Positions 44,492 through 56,047 of a stretch of DNA of 64,000 nucleotides are shown piece by piece (the stretch's first letter is position 1; every line of letters starts with the position of its first letter). This DNA comes from Tricholoma matsutake (Eukaryota; Basidiomycota; Agaricomycetes; Agaricales; Tricholomataceae). Where the stretch lies: assembly GCA_026075535.2 (NCBI GenBank), contig AP026539.1, forward strand, positions 8,990,001 through 9,054,000. Reading direction: 5' to 3'. The notes below the pieces were generated by a model. The model ran no database searches, was not told where the DNA came from, and saw only the letters and a list, made by a program, of their open reading frames with translations. Position numbers and translations under genes: made by a program.

Positions 44492-47215
44492 CACCCCTTT
44501 GCATTACTGATGGCAAAGTTGGGGCCCTCCTCTTTGATGGCAATTACTTCATCACATTGCCCAATCAAAGTTATATCCCACATCCTCCTCTTGGCACTAC
44601 TCATTGAATATTCATGTGGGCAGATGGTCTGTATGGAGATGATGATCCAATGCGCTGGCCACAACCATATACTTCTACTCATTGCCACCATGCCTGCATC
44701 CCTCGCCCTAATTTGCTTGCTTCCCATGCCATTATATGGTGGGAACCATCACACGAAGATTTCACACCATTCCAACATCTGATGTCACCTATTCTCGGTT
44801 TGGGGAAACTATCAGCATCGAAGTTGACAGAGCTGAAGTCCTCTCTATCTGTTTTACTAGCCCACATCAATAAGTACACCTCAACTGCTTCCTCCCGAGC
44901 TCCACCAACCTTAGGTCCAATTGTTAAAATGATCGAACATGGCATAGCACGCCTTGAATTCATATGCACCAATTTTCATCAGATGCAATTTGGGGTGAGG
45001 GATGTGCAACAGTGTTGGCTGGATGCAACGGCTACCCTCAATTATATGGAGGTATACAAGCCTCAGATGGACTCCTGGAGGTTACCGGTTAGTGAGTCTG
45101 TGCTGTCTGCTGTTGAAGATAACATGGGTGTGTTCACTACAGAACTTTGAGTCGCGCAAGATTTTGTGCATGCGGGGTTACCATGTTGGTTGATATGACT
45201 GGCATCGAGCTTTGCGGATGTCAATATCCTTTTGGTTGTGCCTTTACTATCTTCTCAGGACACTCTCATCCTTGCCCCTCACTGGTATAAGTATCCTGTC
45301 ATATTTGAGGGGCCTTTGACCTCCCATCACAAATTTTATGCTATGGGAGGAACTTTTTGCACTATCCGGATCTTTTCAATCTGCCCATCAGTGATTCTTC
45401 GGTGGCCCCACATGCTAATGACTCAGTTATGACATCAATCAATCAAACCGCCCTATGCGTTGCTGGTCCAAGCCATCATCAAAACTCGAACAATAGAGGT
45501 GCAAGCTCTGTCCCTGGTCCAAGCCGGCAACAAAAAGCTGGTGTGAGTCGCGAAGCTAGGATTCAAGGAAAGGCTCCATATGCTGCTAGATGAGGTCATA
45601 AGTTATGTTCCCTGTTCTCTCTCACTGATTATCTCATTTGGCTATGATAGGTAAGGGTCATGACAACAATAACGCAAGTCCGTCAGGGACTTCTGGTAGG
45701 GACAAGTTTCTCCTGATTGACCATCCCATCATGCCGCTCTCAATTCCTGCATGGCATGATGCTTTGGCAACAGTCAACAAGAGCCAAAGCATCCAGATCA
45801 CCTCTCACCATGACAGGCACTATATTTTCCCTGAGCCCAGCATCTTTGCCAATACATTGGATACTTGTCGCACCAGGTTTTTTGCCACCTGGAACATAGT
45901 TTGACCAGCCTGTTTATTGTGAGCTTTCTTGTCTTCAAGTTCAGCTACTCCCCTTTCTAATCAGGAATGGCGGGACTTTTTACTCGATGGCATCCTCTCG
46001 GCTAGCCAAGAGCCGAAATTAGTTCAGCAACAGGATCATATCAAAGCAGTATTTGCAGAGGCACTTGAAGAATTGGAAATTAATCTTACCCCAACTGTGT
46101 CCAGTAACCCACTTCCTGACATTTCAGTCATTGCTGCACAGCAATTATTATGGGAATTGAGTGAACTCAATTTTTGTTTTGAGCTCCTTGCCCTGGACAA
46201 GCGTGCTTTGACATCCACGTGGGATGAAGATACATGGCAAGCCATGATTCTTTTGTGCTTCAATGTTCCATCACTTGTCTTTGCCGATTCCAAGCTTGCC
46301 AGCACTGGCTTGCATTCTTTGGACTGGCTTCAAAAGCTGCCATCTCTTCTTGTGCTCAAGGCATTGTTGTGTGATTGGGAGGGGATTAAACTGACACCAT
46401 TACTGTTGCCTGACCTGTCTACAGCTGAAATATATACTGAACATGATGTTGAACAGTTAGAAACTGCCTTAGCCAATTTTTACACTCAATCATTTTATCG
46501 GTTCTTTGGCCGTGCCACAGTTATTCCCACACATCTTCCATGAATATTTTTTACCAGCCCAAAATGTACTATACCTCAACTTATGCACTGCTCATAAATG
46601 TATACTATCAACCAATCCAAGTGTTATTGTCATGTGTTCCACCAAAGCAGGAAATTGTTGTTGAGCCTTTTCTTATTATGTCTGAATGTCAAAGCGCAAC
46701 AGCCTGGTTTAGTGGTCACTGTGGTCATATTATCAAAAAGGAAGGTCAAAGCAAACTGAGAGCTTTGGCGATGGGGTTGAAGAAAGGTGAGTTTTTCCTT
46801 ATTTCTGTGCTATCGTCCTCTCATACTACAATGCCCCGTGCTGCAAAGTCCTTAGGTCCTCTTGCTGACAGTGATCCTGAGCTCAAGGATCTTAACAAGG
46901 TACTTGCACGTGAGCTCAACAATAACCGTCTCACAAAGGCACTCACCTCCTCGGTGCTGAAACCCACCTTCACTCATACCTCTGAGCATGTAGACCATTC
47001 TCTCAGTCAACCCAAGATGTGCATTGGGACAGGCTCTGATGCCAACACAGGTAGATGGTTCCAGGTGGTATGTTTTTCTTACTTTCAAAGGAAACATGAA
47101 TCTGACGGTTTCTATGAAGTGCTTAACTGCAGAAAGAAAGTATTGTGGCACTGTCTTCATAACCAACCCAATCATTAATGCCAACATTTACTTTTCTGGT
47201 ACTGACATTCCATGA
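44492..47215 (+). pseudogene. Gene A, downstream exons; multicopy fungal family
   Basis: From 44492 the frame reads TPLCITDGKVGALLFDGNYF, then IFMWADGLYGDDDPMRWPQP, HAIIWWEPSHEDFTPFQHL, FHQMQFGVRDVQQCWLDATA, LNYMEVYKPQMDSW and VAQDFVHAGLPCWLI. Later exons give FLLIDHPIMPLSIPAWHDAL (45,690-45,900), QEWRDFLLDGILSAS (45,960) and LLWELSELNFCFELLALDKR to NFYTQSFYRFFGRATVIP (46,540). This order of blocks is that of a large family of hypothetical proteins repeated many times in Agaricomycete genomes; its function is unknown. TGA codons at 44605-44607, 45148-45150 and 45196-45198 stand where Arg fits. It is not retroelement coding; it seems to be cargo of the giant element. The part after 46,540 is less certain. 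Confidence 0.65.
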
Positions 47216-47799
47216 CTGCTTGCAATTCAGAAGGAACTGCAACTAGTCCGTAAGAAGACAAGGGTTTCACCTTACCCATTACCCTCGACTTCGAGCCAGT
47301 CAATTTCATCATCCCCTGCTCATCGCACACGCTCCGCTACAAGATATAATTCTGGCCCATCCCCTTTCTCAACACCTTCATTGTCCCCAACTCCTGGACC
47401 TTTACCAGCTCTGCATCTTAAAGAGTGCAGCATGTTACCAAATACACCTGCAACATTGATCAGTTGGACGAAGGTAGATATCTTAACCTTCTTTCTGTTG
47501 TTCAGTCCTCATACAATCTTGTTCAGGATGGTGAAGCACAAGTGGACATTGTAGTCATTTCAGGTGCCAACGGACATGTGAGGTTGAAAGACTACAAAGT
47601 AGAACTTGGGCAGTATGGTTTTGAGCAAATGAATGCTCTACAGCTTTATGATGCAGATACTTATGAGTGGGTGGACATACAATGGAGTTTTCCCCTCCCA
47701 GTTTATGTCATCAGGCAACTTGTTGCTGTCAAGTATAAGGCTGTTACCCAGGTGATGGGCCTCAATGATCTTGTGATGGCTTGCCGGGTGCTGAATTAG
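47216..47799 (+). pseudogene. Possible continuation of gene A, unrecognised
   Basis: A plus frame at 47425-47799 reads NIDQLDEGRYLNLLSVVQSS, VDIVVISGANGHVRLKDYKV and VYVIRQLVAVKYKAVTQVM. It looks like genuine protein sequence but has no motif I recognise. It could be the last part of gene A or a separate small gene; stops at 47,215-47,420 separate it from the part before. Confidence 0.3.
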
Positions 47800-48211
47800 A
47801 ATCTGGCATTCCTTGTTGCAATTATTTCCTTTTGTGGCTATTGTGTGCTGGGACATTTCGCTCTGAAATTTATGATCTTTAATGACTTATTTTATTAGAG
47901 ATGTTATAACCTACACATTTTTCTGAGTTTCCAGTGTACTACAACTTTACATATGTTTCCTGCACCCTGAACTTTTGAATATACAATCATCTCAAACACA
48001 CTGCTAACTTACTAATGGAGTCTACAGGCCATACAAACCTTGATCCTCAATGTTTCTATTGTCTCAAAAGGTGCCCTCTCAACAATAGAGGGACTGGTGG
48101 CCATTGCATTTGCATGCTCTACTGTTTGCTTTGACCTTGTCATGATGCAATTGTAGTCTGATTTATCTGTGAGTGGCCTTCTTGTGTTCCTCCCTTTTCA
48201 ATCCTCTCACC
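47800..48211. other. Spacer between genes A and B
   Basis: AT-rich, no reading frame recognised. It would contain the end of gene A and the promoter of gene B. Confidence 0.4.
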
Positions 48212-48420
48212 ATGTCCAGCAATCTCTCTGCTGCTACTGACCATTCCACCTCTTCTAGCACCAGTATCACCCCATCTACCAAACGGGCTTTTGAAAAATT
48301 CAGTAAAGAAGAGCTCAATTACCTGAAGGAACATCTCCCTGAATACATCGCTGCAAACAATAAGGGACCAACCAAGAAAGGAGAAAAGGGCGAGTGGGTT
48401 ACTCAGAAGATCTTCCCTGA
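48212..48420 (+). pseudogene. Gene B, first exon, cut by gypsy-2
   Basis: ATG at 48212 starts MSSNLSAATDHSTSSSTS, followed by FEKFSKEELNYLKEHLPEYI and KGEWVTQKIFPD, where the gypsy-2 LTR begins. The TSD CCTGA is the end of this exon (48416-48420). The other side (59006 on) continues in frame with FKSCFGYSSNTDG. The pattern of a short helical N-terminus with a Y-L-x-x-x-L-x-x-Y core is seen in multicopy hypothetical proteins of Agaricomycetes. Confidence 0.7.
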
Positions 48421-48602
48421 TGTAACGGTTAGTTACTAGCTGGGAACTCTTAGGACTTACTTTGCACTGAACAGAGCAGATTCCAGTATAATTGGTAGCT
48501 ATGTTGAGTACATCATAAGTAAAAGTAATTGTTCCAAACAAGCATCAACAATGTAAGTAAAAGGTCCTGCATAAACCAACAATAAAAGCTGCATCCATTA
48601 CA
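48421..48602 (-). repeat. 3' LTR of gypsy-2
   Basis: In element sense it starts TGTAATGGATGCAGC and ends CTAACCGTTACA. It is preceded on the minus strand by the polypurine tract AAATGGGGGGTG. Confidence 0.93.
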
Positions 48603-48649
48603 CACCCCCCATTTGAGATTACCTCCTGGGAATCTACCTCCTAGCCATA

Positions 48650-51250
48650 CAAAATTGCTGAGTATGAATACTCAGCATGTTACATGCTGGTAGGGATGAC
48701 AGGAGGGGCGGAGGGGCCACTCCACAGTACAAACGGGGGTCATGGCCAGGTTCAGGCAGTGGGGGTCCACAATGTGGGTCCAGTAAGTTCTCAAAATATG
48801 GCGGGGGCACCCACAGGGAGCCATTCAAAGTCCTGGAAACATGACTTGCCATGTACCTCATTATCTAGGTGCAGTAGATGTTGAATCTGGGTAATATCAT
48901 GATAGGAGGGGCACCACCAGCTGTCCGACTGGGGAATGGCCAGTGGAACCCCGAGGTGGTCCAATCATTCAAGGTGCTCGCGATCAGTGCAACAATACAG
49001 CTCCTGAAAGGGCCCGGCTTGGAGCTGGGAATGATGATTAAGGTGGTGAAGACCAAAGGTATATGCATGGTCCAGCCATGAAGGGGGAATGCCATGTGAG
49101 ATAAGGTGGTCAATGAGTACATCCATGGTTAGATTGGATACCTTTTTGTCATCGAAGGGTTGGATGGTGAGGGCATCACCTGAGCATTCAACAAAAGGCT
49201 TATTGGGGCAAGATAGGTTCCAAATGTTGATAGACTCGCAATAATAACCAGGAAGTGCTGCCACACATCCATACACTCTCATGAAGTCCGAGCAAGCTGA
49301 AAGGGGGCAAGGACCCAAGGCACGGCCAAGTGAATATCCAAATACGCTGTGACAGTCAGCTTGCAATGCCAAATTCATAGCAATGCCGTGGATGGCATTG
49401 CTGCTTCCAAGCCTCCCATGGTGCATGATGTATTGGGCAACAGTGTCAATGTTGAGCATTTGTTTGCCAATTACGGGTGGTAATCCCACACCTTGGGTTC
49501 GATTTTGGGAGTTCCCAATGAATGCATCCTCATCGTGGCGAATGGGGAAGTCCTCCCAGAGCTGGTGGTTGTTGGCATGGGGCCATCTTACTTTGTGTGT
49601 GTAGACATCGTCCTTCAGGATTTCATGCATAGCCAAATCTCGCAGTTCAGGCATGAAGCCACCCACAACATGGTGGAATTCGGCCAGCAGTCGGTAGGCC
49701 TCCACACGGTTGATGGCCAGCTCCTTTGAGTCATTGATGAATCATACTCCTCGCGCAACCTCACGAGGGTTCATGGGAAATCCCTGAGGCAGGTAGGGAA
49801 TACAGGCGATGCTCATCCTCTGTCACATAGGGGTTGTCCAGGCAGCTCTCATAGTCATTAGCCAGGGCTGCAGTCTTGCCAGCATACATGCAATTAGACT
49901 TGACTGAATAAAATATGTAGCGGCTGAGCATCATCCAGAGCTCATTGTCCCCCTCATATTTGTCATTGATGATGACCACACCCAGTCCCTCTGGGATGCG
50001 GCCAGGTTGGCTGGCAGTGTATCGTTCCCACGACACAGCGAACTCCGCTTTTCTGGCTTCCTTGCATTTCTTGTTGTTGTCATCGCTGGAGCTTCCCGGG
50101 TCGTCTGACTGGTAGTCCTCATTTTCACCAAGTGGTGGCATGTCATGAATGGGCTCACCAGGTTGCACCAATGTCAGTTTCAGCATGGAAGGGATAGTGA
50201 CCACGATGGTAATAGGAGCAGGTGCAGATGTAGGTGCAGATGCAGGTGCAGGAGCAGACGTGGGGCCAGATGATGAGGGTGGTTGGGTTGACTGTTTGGC
50301 TGCAGGGGTGTTTGAACCCTTTGAGGGGTGGTCAGGTCGATATATATCATGACGGGGCTGGCGCTCGGGGACAGGGACACTAAGGACACGTAGCGTATTA
50401 GGGGGTGGTCTCAATAGTGTATGTTCTTGCCGAGGGGGCAGGGACAGGGTTCTCCCTCTAGGTGGTGAATGTTGACATGGTGGAGGCGAGTTCCTACATC
50501 TGGGTGGTGACTCATGGCGGCGGAGTGGCAGGGAGCCATGATGACATGATGGTGGTGTTATTGGTTGTGAATGATAATGGTCTCCTTGGTACAGCGGGGG
50601 TGGGGGTGGTCATTGTAGACAACTCTTGGCCACTGCCTGCCTTGGCAGCGAGGGGGGTTGTACCTCAGCAGGTGGTTCCTGACTGTGGACCTTACAGGGT
50701 CGGCGGTCTTCATTTTCAGGGCTTTGATTAGCAGGTGAAACAGGGTGCTTGTGTGATTCAGCTGTCATTTAGGATGGCAGGGTCATGGGAGTCCGTTTGG
50801 CTTGGTCAACTTCATTCTGAAGGCCGTCAATCTTGTCAAGTAGCTGTCCTACGACCACCTGAGCCATTATGTCTTGTTGTAAGAACTCTGTAAAGGCTTT
50901 ATCAATGCCAATCTCTCCCAGTCATTTGGCGAGTTTGTCGACGATACCATCAGTCTCAGGGGGGGCCTGATCACGACGATCACCGGGTCGATTGTGTGGG
51001 ATGTTGTTGACTTCCATGGCATTGGGCAACTGTTGTGTTTGCTGGTATATGGGCAACCTCAATCGTCCACATTGGCCTTGTCCTGGTGAGTACCGATTCC
51101 TTCCCCCTGCAGAGTTCACTCTGGAACTCTGCTGACTCCTTCCTATCCCTCTACCCTGACTGTCATTACTAGATGCATATGAGTACAAACATTGCATTTT
51201 GATGGGTTTGATATAATCTGTTTTTGTTGAAAGTGAACGGGTGTTGTGCT
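48650..51250 (-). pseudogene. gypsy-2 extra 3' gene, unknown function
   Basis: Homologue of the 41,281-44,090 gene. Blocks in order: a start region MQCLYSYASSNDSQGRG, a helical segment IMAQVVVGQLLDKIDGLQNE, a Pro/Ser/Ala-rich spacer with PTSAPAPASAPTSAPAP, PEGLGVVIINDKYEGDNELW, SVKSNCMYAGKTAALANDYE, VAQYIMHHGRLGSSNAIHG, YGCVAALPGYYCESINIW, IPPSWLDHAYTFGLHHLNHH and, near 48,940, VPLAIPQSDSWW. Frame breaks occur near 49,740 and 50,450 and TGA codons near 48,960. The two copies are clearly related but far from identical, so the gene is an old part of this lineage. No known domain recognised. Confidence 0.7.
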
Positions 51251-51282
51251 GTCAACGTGGGCAGAAGAAGCTTGGTTTGAAA

Positions 51283-51304
51283 TTTTTTTTTTTTTTTTTT
51301 TTTT
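51283..51304. repeat. T22 homopolymer
   Basis: Twenty-two T in a row between the chromodomain and the extra gene of gypsy-2. On the element's sense strand it is an A-run; it could mark an old polyadenylated junction, but this is only a guess. Confidence 0.9.
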
Positions 51305-51319
51305 CAGGATGTTCCCACA

Positions 51320-51545
51320 ATCCAGCTATCTCTTCAGCTATCTAAGTTCCGTGTTTGGCCAGCTGAGATGGTCATTGTACACCTGGGATTTCAAGGTATC
51401 GGTCCAAGGCAGTGAGCTCTTTGCATGAGCTCATTGGCTCCCAGGTGGTGTCGCCCAATGACCATCGGACTTTGAATTCGAGGTTATTTCCTTCAGTCCA
51501 TCAGTGTCCTATCAGGTCTTCAACAAACCATTCCTGATCATCTGG
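51320..51545 (-). pseudogene. gypsy-2 chromodomain
   Basis: [13 protein letters not shown] is followed by VRWSLGDTTWEPMSSCKELT and LDRYLEIPGVQ, matching the chromodomain of gypsy-1 residue for residue at the W, T-W-E and R-Y-L-E positions. A stop at about 51,500 splits it from the integrase frame. Confidence 0.78.
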
Positions 51546-52887
51546 CATTCCAAAGTCGTACAGTTCTGGTTGTACTCTATTGGGGAACATAGTGTTGTTG
51601 TTTGCATGGTAGGGCTGTAACAGCGACACATGGAAGGATGGAACAATCTGTCTTGCCTGTAATGCCATAGGTAGTTCCAATGTGTATGTGGATGTCTTGG
51701 GATTTGCCTCGAGTATCTTGTACGGCCTTATGAATTTTGGGCAGAGTTTGTAGGCGCGTCCCATCGGTAAGTTGAGGTTCTTTGTAGATAAGAACACCAA
51801 GTCCCCTTTGGTTATCTTCAGCTCAGTAGTACGACGGTTATTAGCATGGTGGGTTTGAAATACCTGTGCCTCAATAATTGTGTTGTGTGCATCGGCGAGG
51901 TTTTGTAGCGCTTGTCTGGCAAACTCTTTTATTCCTTTGGGTATGATGTCGTCCAAACAGATCTCACAAATCATAGAAGGTATATACCCACTATTTAGTT
52001 TGAATGGCGCATATTTGGTGGTTCCAGATACACTGGCATTGATTGCAAACTCCATAAGGTCAATCCTGTCAACCCAATCCTTCTGATCATTATGGACAAT
52101 CATGTGGAAAATTTGTCCAACATTGCAGTTGGCGCATTCAGTTTGTCCATCGGTCTGAGGATGGTAGGATGTAGACATCAATAACTTGGTTCCTAGAATT
52201 TCATGGAGCTCACGCCACCACTTTGAGGTGAATTTTGAGTCCCTATTGCTCACAATTGAACTTGGGAGCCCATGCAATCATATGATCTCCCGTCGGTAAA
52301 CCCATGACAATTTGGATGCCTTCATCTTGGTGTGAACGGGCACTAAGTGGACCATGCTAGTCATCCAGCATATAATCACCCAGAGGTAGTTAAAGCCTTT
52401 TGATTCTGGAAATGGTCCTATGAAATCCATTCTGATAGAGTCCCATGGCTTGATTGGTACTGGTAAGGGGTGAAGCTTCCCAAAGGGCTTGGTGTTGGAC
52501 CCTTTCGCGCATTGACAAGGCTCACAGGTTCGGCAGAATTCACGGGTGTCCTTGGCCATGAGGGGCCACCAGTAATATATTCTGCCATTTGTTGGCCTCC
52601 AAAATGTCCAAGTATAGCATGGGCTTGATCCAAGATCTGGGTAATGATGGCTCAGTCACATGGGATACATACAACTTCATCGTGATGTTGATTATTCTGC
52701 CAGATGAGGCCGTCCTTGACAATGAAGTCCCGGTATTCTTTTGGTTTATCCTGGATAAGTGTAAATAACTTATCATCTTTATACCCAGCTTGAATTTGCT
52801 TTGTAAATTCTTCACTTCCCCAGGTTGTTGGCGTGGCATTTGAAGTTCATTCAAATAGGGCCTCAGCCAGGGTGAGGTCGTCACCAT
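51501..52887 (-). pseudogene. gypsy-2 integrase
   Basis: The zinc part (DQAHAILGHFGGQQMAEYI and CRTCEPCQCAKGS) and the core D in IRMDFIGPFPESKGFNYLWV, D in [19 protein letters not shown] and E near [15 protein letters not shown] are present; in the last block relatives read T-E-R. An in-frame TGA at 52280-52278 replaces the conserved Arg of REI(V/I)-R-LHGLP. The C-terminal part ends [20 protein letters not shown]. Otherwise the 51501-52277 segment is a long open frame. Confidence 0.85.
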
Positions 52888-54598
52888 ACAACGATGGGTT
52901 CAATCCCGCCAATAGTTTTTCCAATACAGATGGGGGGCTTGCCCCCTTAGACAAGTTGTTGTTAATGTGTTGGTTAGCCTCTTCCATGAGTCTGGCTTCT
53001 AGATCACATGACTCCTGTTGCTCCTGAAGGTGTTTGCTGCACCAGAGCTCAGTATCACGTATGGCTCGTAATTCAATCACTTTGGATGTAGCCTCTCGGT
53101 AGCGTTGGGCAGGTAAGTCTTCTCCTGAGGGGTTGATCCAAATGTCAGCCTGGACATAGTTGTGAGGCTGATGAATGTTGGTCATGGTATCACTTTCATA
53201 ATACTGAGAGAGACAGTCGGCCACTTTGTTAAGGTCACCCTTGATGTAGGTGATGTCAAAATCAAACTGAGAGAGATAATCTGTCCATCTCCATTGTCAG
53301 CTGGTGAGGTTAGCCTGGGTCTTGAAGAACTCGAGCACCTTGTGATCTGTAATGATGTGTATATGGTATCCGATGAGCTTGTCTTCCCATTTTAGTAAAG
53401 CTTCAAGGATGGCAAGAGTTTCCAATTTATGCACAGCGTAGTTATGTTGGGCAATGGTGAACTTTTTTGACATAAATCCTGCTGGGCGGCATTCTTGCCA
53501 GGTAGGCCCTTGGCCATACATGGCTCCTACACCCAATTTCAAGGCATCACATATCAGCCATATGGGCTCATCTCGGTGTTTGGGGTCAATGGGTGCAATG
53601 ACTGGTGTCTTGCAGCAAATCCATTTGATCATGTCAAAACACCATTGGTGAATTGGTCACTGGAAGGGGGTTCCATTCTGGGTCATAGCCAGTAGAGGTC
53701 CGGTATAGTGCATGATATCCGGTAGGAAGTTGGCCAGGTAGTTTACCAAGCCAGCAAAACATTGAATGTTGTTATAGTTCTGGGGAATGCGCCACTCACA
53801 AATACAAGCAAGCTTGTCCATGTCCACATGTATACCATCCTTGTCAATTATATGGCCAAGACAGTCGACCTGTTCTCTGTACAAGTCACATTTTGACAAC
53901 TTGAGATATAGTTGACTGTTCCTAAGGCATTCGAAGATGATACAAAGGTGCGTTTCATGTTCCTCAGGTGTGTTGGAATAGATGAATATGTCATCCAAGT
54001 AAACATGTAGGAATTTGCCTATAACATCCCTGAATATGGATGTCATAAGCAGTTGGAATGTCGCCGGTGCATTGCAGTCTCCTTGTTGCATGATGAGGCT
54101 GACGTAGGTCCCTGCAATTGTGGCAAAAGCAGTCTTCCATATGTCCTCAGTTCGTACTCGAACCTGTTCATATGCATTGGATAAGTCGACTTTTGAATGA
54201 ATCTTGCCTCGAGCTACGTCTTTGCGAATCACATCTTGGTCAGGTAAGGGAGTTACATCTTTTATCGTGTTCTCATTTTGTTGCCATGCATCTATGACCG
54301 TTTGTAGCTTCCCATCCTTCTTGTTTACGCAAAGCATTGGGGCTGCTTGGCTTACAGATCGGGGCTCCCACCATCCTGCATTTATATAACGGTTGATCTT
54401 CTCATGAAATTGTTCGCGCAGGGCATGTGGTACCCTCAGCAGGTGGTAAGTGTACCATTTATCGTCATCAATAAGATGGATCTCATGGTTCACTTCTCTC
54501 CAGGGTGGTAGTCTATCCTGGGTTACCCCTAGGATATCAGTGAATTCCTCATGCCATTGTTGGCATAGTCGTGGGTAGTCTTCTTCGGTAAGTCCCAA
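52888..54598 (-). pseudogene. gypsy-2 reverse transcriptase and RNase H
   Basis: RT from about 54,598: NRYINAGWWEPRSVSQAAPM, VIDAWQQNENTIKDVTPLPD, VDLSNAYEQVRV, MQQGDCNAPATFQLLMTSIF and an intact catalytic box YLDDIF. RNase H: IWLICDALKLGVGAMYGQGP, HKLETLAILEALLKWEDKLI and DITYIKGDLNKVADCLSQYY. Stops at about 53,655 and 53,296 interrupt an otherwise well kept protein. In contrast to gypsy-1 the active-site Asp pair is kept. Confidence 0.88.
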
Positions 54599-56047
54599 CT
54601 CTCTGGACTTACCTTTCCATCTACACGATTCCTCACATTGCTTCTCTTTTGGGTCTGGTGGCTTCTTAGGCTTGTCGAATCTGACATGAAGTGCTTTGAA
54701 GTCATGTTCTGAGTCGGCCTCCCATGGTTTTATTCATACAGATGTCTGCCTCCTAACATGGTCCATTTGGTGGGGCTCGATAGATTGTCGATCCATAAAT
54801 TCTGAGGGTTCAGATATCTCATCCTCAAGGGGTTGTTGGTACTGTTCTCCTCTTGGAATTGTACGGTTTCCGTTGTATTCTCTCATGGATGCAACCATGG
54901 CATTCCATTCATCTGGCATTCTAGGATTGTGTGGCCAATCATATTGTGGTCGAGGGATCAGCCTGTCCCAGAAGGAATGAGTACTCTGACTTGTCATCAC
55001 ATTATCCTGTTCTTCGAGGATCTTTTCCTCTTTGTCCATGATCATATCTTCCACTTTCACCTTGGATGACATGGGTTGGCATGACATACTGTCGGATTTT
55101 TCATTATTTGTATTGAGTTTTGTTGGTTTACAGTCCTGTTTTTCCCTCTGTTGAAGAGCCTTAAACTCTTCATCATTCATAAGGAGTGCTGGGGCTCCTT
55201 CTGGTAGTGTATTTTCATTTTTCTTGTTGTCATCCAGTATTTCTTCTATGATTGGTTTGCATCCATGTAGTCAGTTTTTTCATTTGTTGACACTTTGATA
55301 TTGATGTAGTCGCACGTTGTTATCACCCAATAATACCTTCACGGCTGGTGTCAGCTTGCCATTGATGATGACTTGCTTATTTCCAAAATCCAGTACGACC
55401 TTGTTCTTATTCATGAATGGAGTCCCGATAATCATATCATAGCAATCAAAGTTTGCAATATCTACATAAGTATCATCACTTATGCCTGGGGCTTCCATCC
55501 TAACATCTGCGCCATAATTTACTGTTGCTTGACTTCCTACGGTTCCCAATTGTAACATGTGAGGGTTGGTTGATGGAAACACTCAGATGTTGGCCACTTG
55601 AGCAAACGTGGGGGTAAGACCCATTGTAGTACTTCCTGAATCCCATAATGCCCATGCCTCATATCCGCCAATAGATACAAACATGGCTAGGCATTCCTTC
55701 TCCTCAGGTTGATATTCCAGTCGGGGTTGGGCTGTTCTGTCAGTGCGTAAGTGTACCTTATGAAAACTGGTTTTATCTATGTCCTGTGCCAATCCATCTT
55801 TGTGAGGCCTTGTCATAGGGACTTGGTCTGCCTCTCGCATCGCGAACATGGGGTCAGAATCAGATTCACGTTCATACCAGTCGTTGTTGTCATATACATC
55901 GATCTCGACTAGTTCATCATCATTGCTCTGATGGCCTTGGGATCTGTTGGCCTGTTGAGTACTGTGTTCTGACACTTGATGGTCTTGTCCAGTGTTGTCA
56001 GCCTCCTCCTTGTCAACTATAGCAGTGTGGGCTGTTCCTTGTTCCAT
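54599..56047 (-). pseudogene. gypsy-2 protease and linker
   Basis: Protease: MFVSIGGYEAWALWDSGSTT with active-site DSGS, TPTFAQVANI, a TGA, then ANFDCYDMIIGTPFMNKNKV. The linker has two TGA codons near 55,280, then YDWPHNPRMPDEWNAMVASM and a TGA near 54,732 before the RT. Confidence 0.82.
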
